Positions 59,441 through 64,000 of a stretch of 64,000 nt of DNA are shown here, piece after piece (the first letter of the stretch is position 1; every line of letters begins with the position of its first letter). The stretch comes from Micromonospora sp. MA102 (GTDB taxonomy: Bacteria > Actinomycetota > Actinomycetes > Mycobacteriales > Micromonosporaceae), in the NCBI RefSeq assembly GCF_025460765.1, contig NZ_JAMWEG010000007.1, positions 186,001 through 250,000 on the forward strand, written 5' to 3'. Under the pieces are notes generated by a model. The model did not search any database. It was not told the origin of the DNA and worked only from the letters and a program-made list of their open reading frames with translations. The position numbers and the translations under genes are program-made.

Positions 59441-61503
59441 GCCTCGCCGCACCGAACGAGGTCGTCACCAAGGCGCTGCTGCGCCAGGTGAACGTACCGG
59501 GGCTGGACCGTCCCGCCGCCCTCATCACCCTGGACAACGGCTTCGACCACACCAAGCCGAACAGCTTCGGCCCGGGCGGCCTGACCAGCCTGGACGAGGC
59601 GATCACCGCCGCCCTGGCGGCGGAGCCGGCGTTCATCGCGGTCACCGGCAAGCCGTACATCTTCTGCGTGGGCGCGGACATCACCAGCCTCCCGCAGCTG
59701 GAGAACCGCGAGCAGGCGCTGGAGATCGGCCGGCTCGGCCACCGGGTCTTCGCCCGGCTCAAGGACAGCACCGTCCCGACCTTCGCCTTCGTGAACGGCG
59801 CGGCGATGGGCGGCGGCCTGGAGCTGGCCCTGCACTGCCACTACCGGAGCCTGTCGGCGGGCGCGGCGGCCCTGGCGCTGCCCGAGGTCTCGCTCGGTTT
59901 GGTCCCCGGCTGGGGCGGCACCCAGCTGCTGCCGAACCTGATCGGCATCCCGGCCGCGACGCAGGTGATCCTGCAGAACCCGCTCATGCAGAACAAGATG
60001 CTCAAGCCGAAGCAGGCGGCGGAGATGGGCATCGCCGACGTGCTGCTGGAGCCGGCCGACTTCCTGGAGCGGTCGCTGGAGTGGGCCGCCGGCGTCGTCC
60101 GGGGCGAGGTCACCGTGACCCGCCCCGAGGTCGACAAGGACATGTGGGCGGGCGTGCTCTACTTCGCCCGGCAGACCCTGGACCAGCGGCTCCACGGCGC
60201 GGTCCCGGCCGCGTACAAGGCGCTGGACCTGCTGGAGACCGCGAAGGACGCCGACTTCGCGGCCGGCACCGCGGCCGAGGACGAGGCGCTGGCCGACCTG
60301 GTCTTCTCCGAGGAGCTGCGCAGCGGCCTGTACGCCTTCGACCTGGTGCAGCGGCGGGCCAAGCGGCCGGCCGGCGCGCCGGACAAGGGCCTGGCCCGCC
60401 CGGTCACCAAGGTGGGCATCGTGGGCGCCGGCCTGATGGCCAGCCAGCTCGCCCTGCTCTTCGCCCGCCGCCTCCAGGTGCCGGTCGTCATGACCGACCT
60501 GGACCAGTCCCGGGTGGACAAGGGCGTCGGCTACGTGCACACCCAGATCGAGAAGGCCGTCAGCAAGGGCCGGATGGACAAGGGCACCGCGGCCAAGCTG
60601 TACGGGCTGGTCAGCGGCTCGGTCGACAAGTCCGTCTTCGCCGACGCCGACTTCGTCATCGAGGCGGTGTTCGAGGACCTCGGCGTCAAGAAGCAGGTCT
60701 GGGCCGAGCTGGAGAAGATCGTCAAGCCGGAGGCGGTGCTCGCCACCAACACCTCCAGCCTGTCGATCACGGAGATGGCCGCCGACCTGGAGCACCCCGA
60801 GCGGGTGGTCGGCTTCCACTTCTTCAACCCGGTCGCCGTGCTGCCGCTGCTGGAGATCGTCCGCGGCGAGCGGACCGACGACGCCACCCTCGCGACCGCG
60901 TTCGCGGTCGGCAAGCAGCTGAAGAAGTCCAGCGTGCTGGTCAAGGACGCCCCGGCGTTCGTGGTCAACCGGCTGCTGACCCGCTTCCTCGGCACCGTCT
61001 TCGCCGCCGTCGACCAGGGCACCCCGCTGGACGTGGCGAACAGCGCGCTGGACCCGCTGGGCCTGCCGATGCGCCCGCTCGCCCTGCTCCAGCTGGTCGG
61101 CCCGGCCGTGGCCTACCACGTGGGCGGCACCCTGCACACCGCGTTCCCGGGCCGTTTCGGCGTTAGCGAGAACCTCAAGCGGATCGCCGACTTGGGCCAG
61201 CCGATCGTGGTCGACGACCAGGTCAACGAGGAGGTCGCCAAGCTGCTCGTGGTCGGCGACCAGCCGCTCACCGCCGAGCAGGTCCGGCAGAACGCGCTGG
61301 ACGCGCTGGCCGAGGAGATCCGGCTGATGCTCGACGAGGGCGTCGTCGCCGAGGCGCAGGACATCGACCTGTGCATGATCCTCGGCGCCGGCTGGCCGTT
61401 CCACCTGGGCGGCGTCACGCCGTACCTGGACCGGACCGGCACCGCCGAGCGGGTCACCGGCCGGCGGTTCCTTCCGCGCGGGGTCGCCAGCCTGCGCGGC
61501 TGA
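59437..61503 (+). CDS. fadB: FadB-type enoyl-CoA hydratase/3-hydroxyacyl-CoA dehydrogenase
   Basis: 688 residues from GTG 59437. The N-terminal crotonase domain (20-220) has the oxyanion strand [11 protein letters not shown] with E129 and the second Glu E150 in [14 protein letters not shown]. The NAD-binding domain starts at [11 protein letters not shown] (about 327), followed by the 3-hydroxyacyl dehydrogenase helices ([17 protein letters not shown]). It catalyses hydration and oxidation, the two middle steps of beta-oxidation, and hands the product to the thiolase encoded just upstream. Confidence 0.96.
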   Translation: MSLAAPNEVVTKALLRQVNVPGLDRPAALITLDNGFDHTKPNSFGPGGLTSLDEAITAALAAEPAFIAVTGKPYIFCVGADITSLPQLENREQALEIGRLGHRVFARLKDSTVPTFAFVNGAAMGGGLELALHCHYRSLSAGAAALALPEVSLGLVPGWGGTQLLPNLIGIPAATQVILQNPLMQNKMLKPKQAAEMGIADVLLEPADFLERSLEWAAGVVRGEVTVTRPEVDKDMWAGVLYFARQTLDQRLHGAVPAAYKALDLLETAKDADFAAGTAAEDEALADLVFSEELRSGLYAFDLVQRRAKRPAGAPDKGLARPVTKVGIVGAGLMASQLALLFARRLQVPVVMTDLDQSRVDKGVGYVHTQIEKAVSKGRMDKGTAAKLYGLVSGSVDKSVFADADFVIEAVFEDLGVKKQVWAELEKIVKPEAVLATNTSSLSITEMAADLEHPERVVGFHFFNPVAVLPLLEIVRGERTDDATLATAFAVGKQLKKSSVLVKDAPAFVVNRLLTRFLGTVFAAVDQGTPLDVANSALDPLGLPMRPLALLQLVGPAVAYHVGGTLHTAFPGRFGVSENLKRIADLGQPIVVDDQVNEEVAKLLVVGDQPLTAEQVRQNALDALAEEIRLMLDEGVVAEAQDIDLCMILGAGWPFHLGGVTPYLDRTGTAERVTGRRFLPRGVASLRG

Positions 61504-61522
61504 TCCCACCGCCGCTCCCCCA

Positions 61523-61572
61523 CGATCGCGGTGGCCGGCCGTCCCCCTGGGACGGTCCGGCCACCGCGATCG
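61523..61572 (+). terminator. Very long terminator hairpin after fadB
   Basis: A 23-bp stem (61523-61545 with 61549-61572) has one single-base bulge and a three-base loop (CCT), beginning 20 bases after the fadB stop codon. Only a short T-run (TCGTTTC) follows. Confidence 0.8.
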
Positions 61573-61747
61573 GTCGTTTCCGGGTCGGAGATCGGCTACC
61601 GTCCGGACACCTCGCGGACACACCGGGCGGCCGGCGCGGTCACAACCCGATTCCGGTTTCGTCACGTCGTCGGTGGCCGGACAGTGCGCTGTCGGTGCGG
61701 CTGGCTACGATCACCCGTCCGCACTTCTCAGCAGGAGCTGCCAAAAC

Positions 61748-62611
61748 ATGTCCCAGCCGCCGTCCAATCCCTACCCCGGTTCCTACCCCCCGCCCCCGCA
61801 GCAGCCCGGCGGCTACCAGCCGCCGCAGCAGCAGCAGCCCCAGTACGGCGGCGGTTACCCGCCGGCTCCCCAGCAGCAGCCGCAGTACGGCGGCGGCTAC
61901 CCGGGGAGCGGCCAGCCCGGCCAGCAGTACGGCGGCTACCCGGAGAGCGGCCAGCCCGGCCAGCAGTACGGCGGCTACCCGGAGGCCGGCCAGCCCGGCT
62001 ACGGCGCCCCGGCCCCGCTGCCGCCGAAGAAGAAGTCCAGCGTCGGCAAGATCCTGCTCATCGTGCTGGCCGTCGTGCTGGTGCTCTGCGTGGGCGGTGG
62101 CATCGCCACCTGGTTCGCCGCCAAGGACGAGGTCGGTGAGGTCGTCCAGGCGACCAAGACCCGCCTGGTCGAGCCCCCCACGCTGGCCGGTCGGGCCAAG
62201 GTGAGCGACCCGTCTCTCCAGACGGCCGCCACCCAGATGAAGTCCGAGATCGCCAAGGACGTCCCGAACGCCACCAGCACGGCCGGCGCGTTCTACGGCG
62301 ATCCGGCGAAGAAGGACCTGGTCATGATCGCCGGCGCGTCCGGTGTCATCGCCGACCCCCAGAAGGAGATGGCGGACGCCATCACGGCGATCACGCCCCA
62401 GCTGGGCACCAAGGAGTTCAAGACGGTCGACGCCGGCCCGTTGGGCGGCGAGGCCAAGTGTGGCGACGGCAAGGCCGAGGACGTCCCGGTGGCCGTGTGC
62501 CTCTGGGTCGACAAGGGCAGCCTGGGCATGGTGGTGGTCTACTTCAAGTCCGCGACCGAGATCCAGCAGGAGTTCGTGACCATGCGCGGCGAGATCGAGA
62601 AGCGGGACTAG
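61748..62611 (+). CDS. Pro/Gln-rich single-pass membrane protein
   Basis: 287 residues from ATG 61748 after AGGAG. Residues 1-93 are rich in Pro, Gln, Gly and Tyr, with repeats of YGGYPxxGQPGQQ. A Lys patch (PKKKSSVGK) leads into a membrane helix at 101-120. The remaining 165 residues form an outside domain with two Cys ([14 protein letters not shown]) that could form a disulphide. No family recognised. The architecture repeats that of the proteins encoded at 54065 and 55081. Confidence 0.83.
   Translation: MSQPPSNPYPGSYPPPPQQPGGYQPPQQQQPQYGGGYPPAPQQQPQYGGGYPGSGQPGQQYGGYPESGQPGQQYGGYPEAGQPGYGAPAPLPPKKKSSVGKILLIVLAVVLVLCVGGGIATWFAAKDEVGEVVQATKTRLVEPPTLAGRAKVSDPSLQTAATQMKSEIAKDVPNATSTAGAFYGDPAKKDLVMIAGASGVIADPQKEMADAITAITPQLGTKEFKTVDAGPLGGEAKCGDGKAEDVPVAVCLWVDKGSLGMVVVYFKSATEIQQEFVTMRGEIEKRD
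61892..61999 (+). repeat. 39-bp coding repeats (about 2.8 units)
   Basis: Units start at 61892, 61931 and 61970, each opening with GGCGGCTAC and encoding GGYPxxGQPGQQY. The first two are nearly identical. In-frame length (39 bp) permits expansion or loss without frameshift. Confidence 0.85.
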
Positions 62612-62630
62612 TCCCCGCCGACCCGGTGCA

Positions 62631-62660
62631 CCGGGCCCCCGCCGGCAGGCGGGGGCCCGG
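62631..62660. terminator. Bidirectional intrinsic terminator
   Basis: CCGGGCCCCCGCC and its exact complement form a 13-bp stem with loop GGCA, followed by TTCCGTTTC, between the convergent membrane-protein and VOC genes. Confidence 0.8.
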
Positions 62661-62674
62661 TTCCGTTTCACCGG

Positions 62675-63061
62675 TCAGGCCGACGCGGCCCGCTCGGCGG
62701 GGCTGCGGCAGACGCAGAACTCGTTGCCCTCGGGGTCGGCCAGGACCACCCAGCCGGTGCCGTCCGGCCGGCGCCGGTCGTCCACCAGGGTGGCCCCGAG
62801 GTCGCGCAGCCGCGCCACCTCCTCGTCCCGGGTCCCCTCGGCCGCGTGCACGTCGAGGTGGAACGCGCCCTTGCCGTGCCGCTCGCCCACGGAGACGAAG
62901 AGCAGGTCGGGGCCGTGGCCGTCGGGGGCGGCGAGGACCGCCTCCGGGTCGCCGGGGTGGTCGTCGTCGTGCAGCTTCCGGTCGAGCGCCCGGGCCCACC
63001 AGCTGGCCAGGACGTACGGGTCGTCGCTCTCGACGGTGACGCAGTGGATCTGTGCACTCAC
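62675..63061 (-). CDS. VOC (glyoxalase-like) family protein
   Basis: 128 residues from GTG 63061. QIHCVTVESDDPYVLASWWARALDRKL at the start, GAFHLDVHAAEGTRDEEVARLRDLGATLVDD and VVLADPEGNEFCVCRSP at the end fit the Glyoxalase_6-type VOC fold. Candidate metal ligands are His in the first and second blocks and Glu in EGNEF. The reaction is unknown; such proteins include dioxygenases and drug-binding resistance proteins. Confidence 0.9.
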   Translation of the reverse strand: MSAQIHCVTVESDDPYVLASWWARALDRKLHDDDHPGDPEAVLAAPDGHGPDLLFVSVGERHGKGAFHLDVHAAEGTRDEEVARLRDLGATLVDDRRRPDGTGWVVLADPEGNEFCVCRSPAERAASA

Positions 63062-63184
63062 GGTGCTTCCTCCTGGATCGGAGTGCGCCCCGCCGGAGTG
63101 CGGACGGTCAGCGGGGACTGCGGGGCGCGGGACTGTTCATGGTGGACATCGACCGCACCCCCTTCCACACCTCGGGCTGACGCC

Positions 63185-63202
63185 GCTGATCATGTCATCA
63201 GC
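63185..63202. repeat. Short inverted repeat upstream of the VOC gene
   Basis: GCTGAT and ATCAGC are separated by CATGTC, in the 207-bp gap upstream of the VOC gene. A possible operator, but weak. No gene is visible in this gap. Confidence 0.3.
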
Positions 63203-63219
63203 CGGCGGCGGGGACAAGG

Positions 63220-63252
63220 CCGGCCCGGCCCCGCGTGGCGGGACCGGGCCGG
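63220..63252 (-). terminator. Terminator of the malectin-type gene
   Basis: 15-bp stem (63220-63234 with 63238-63252) with one mismatch and a three-base loop, starting 16 bases after the leftward stop codon. Confidence 0.7.
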
Positions 63253-63268
63253 ATGGGAGGCCAGGAGG

Positions 63269-64000
63269 TCACGGGCCGACGAAGACCGCCATCGCCCGCC
63301 AGTCGACGCCGTCCACGGCCGGACCGCTGCGCACGGTGAACGCCGCGGCCGGCGCACCGCCCGCCCAGTCGGTTGCCGACAGCTCGCCGGTGCCGCGGTT
63401 GACCTTGTAGAGGGTGCCGCCGGCCAGGAAGACCGAGCCGGCGTCGGCGAAGCCGCTCGCCCCGGCGACGGTGAACTTCTCCGCGCCCACCACGCCGCTG
63501 TCCGGGGTGAACCAGCGCCAGAACAGGCCGCCCTGCCCGGCGAGGGTGTAGTAGAGCCGGCCGCCGCTGTAGAACATGCCGGTGACGTTGGGGATCTCGG
63601 GATAGAAGTTGCTGGTCACCCCGACGTACGTCTGGCCGGCCGGGCCGGAGTCCGTCTCCACGGCGTCCCAGTAGGCGTCGTGGTACGGGTCGACGGCCGA
63701 CGCGGCGCCGAAGGTGGACCCGTCGAAGGTGCGCCGCCACAGCGACCCGTCCATGCCGTAGAAGAGCGTGCCGCCGACCCAGAACGCGCCCCGCGCGGTG
63801 GACCAGGCGGTGCCGTCCGGCACGGCCACCGGGGCGGCCGCGCCGACCGTGGTGACCCCGTCGTACGACCGGACCTGCACCTCGTTGCCGGTGCCGGCGG
63901 GCGGGGCGCCGGTCTTGACGATCTCGATGCCGTCGACGAGTGGGTTCTCCACCACGTGCCGGAAGTCGACGCCGATCGAGCCGTCGCTGACCACGGTGAA
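63269..64000 (-). CDS. C-terminal part of a secreted malectin-type protein (N-terminus outside window)
   Basis: The frame is open to the right edge; 243 codons are visible. The first visible residues FTVVSDGSIGVDFRHVVENPLVDGIEIVKTG are the end of a malectin-like carbohydrate-binding domain. After a Pro/Gly linker a beta-propeller-like region follows (GTAWSTARGAFWVGGTLFYGMDGSLWRRTFDG ...), ending in DWRAMAVFVGP. Actinobacterial proteins with malectin domains are usually large, exported and bind or process sugars. An internal start at 63994 is not supported because the malectin strand crosses it. Confidence 0.75.
   Translation of the reverse strand, partial: FTVVSDGSIGVDFRHVVENPLVDGIEIVKTGAPPAGTGNEVQVRSYDGVTTVGAAAPVAVPDGTAWSTARGAFWVGGTLFYGMDGSLWRRTFDGSTFGAASAVDPYHDAYWDAVETDSGPAGQTYVGVTSNFYPEIPNVTGMFYSGGRLYYTLAGQGGLFWRWFTPDSGVVGAEKFTVAGASGFADAGSVFLAGGTLYKVNRGTGELSATDWAGGAPAAAFTVRSGPAVDGVDWRAMAVFVGP

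Noticed and set aside
59353..61665. 770-codon open frame antisense to fadB
   Set aside because: His/Val/Leu/Arg-rich shadow; the sense strand is a clear FadB with catalytic residues.
61850..62000. Frameshift or assembly slip in the repeat-rich N-terminus of the 61748 gene
   Set aside because: The 39-bp units keep the frame and lead without break into the Lys patch and membrane helix.

Overview
The window is 64 kb of very G+C-rich DNA (clearly above 70% by eye) from an actinobacterial chromosome. Many GTG starts, one well-supported TTG start, AGGAGG-type ribosome sites, a group of apparently leaderless genes and the gene set (coproporphyrin-type haem genes beside DUF3000 and RNase D, Cbb-type CebR boxes) point to Micromonosporaceae, most likely Micromonospora or a close relative. 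I see no rRNA, tRNA, CRISPR array, insertion sequence or prophage. The region reads as ordinary chromosome with about 60 genes, two of them cut by the window edges.

Layout. 1-4051: two ACT-domain proteins, then an overlapping pair made of an APH-type kinase and an acyl-CoA dehydrogenase. 4059-10140: a cellobiose/cello-oligosaccharide locus read leftward (binding protein, two permeases, GH1 beta-glucosidase, LacI-family repressor), with a promoter bracketed by two CebR-type operators and two strong hairpins after the binding-protein gene. 10184-17776: scattered enzymes, an ECF sigma factor with a SnoaL-like tail, an M4 metalloprotease and a membrane-anchored hydrolase. 18013-25044: a compact run herA-like / sbcD / sbcC / nurA-like / methyltransferase-like, which resembles the archaeal HerA-Mre11-Rad50-NurA end-resection operon. 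25265-27461: ECF sigma, zinc anti-sigma and a secreted lipoprotein. 27648-36871: AlkA-type glycosylase, LigC-type DNA ligase, TAP-like peptidase lipoprotein, beta-propeller protein, PucR-type regulator, ion channel and acetyltransferases. 37650-45262: a four-gene MacB/FtsX-type ABC export locus with two ATPases and two very large permeases; one ATPase carries an AbrB-like tail. 45388-49963: small genes, a LigD-type polymerase domain protein, MsrB, and a secreted AA10 polysaccharide monooxygenase with CBM2. 50010-53222: hemQ, hemY and hemE. 53415-61503: DUF3000, two Pro-rich single-pass membrane proteins (one a trypsin-like protease), RNase D, and a thiolase/FadB beta-oxidation pair. 61748-64000: another Pro/Gln-rich membrane protein, a VOC protein and the C-terminal part of a malectin-type secreted protein.

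Functional themes are (i) plant/fungal polysaccharide use: cellobiose uptake and hydrolysis, LPMO and a malectin-type protein; (ii) DNA repair: the HerA-SbcCD-NurA set, AlkA, LigC and PolDom; (iii) acyl-CoA catabolism: the kinase/dehydrogenase pair and the thiolase/FadB pair; and (iv) haem synthesis by the coproporphyrin route.

Non-coding structure is rich. Convergent gene ends carry long perfect hairpins with little or no T-tract. Two interspersed inverted-repeat families are present, each with two copies: one has arms containing GATCATGAAGTTG (near 37.6 and 58.1 kb), the other is a 20-bp palindrome beginning CGTCGTGCC (near 26.7 and 54.0 kb). Five genes have a TANNNT hexamer exactly six bases before the start codon, the pattern expected for leaderless transcripts. 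All assignments rest on reading the sequence and recalling family features; no database search was possible.
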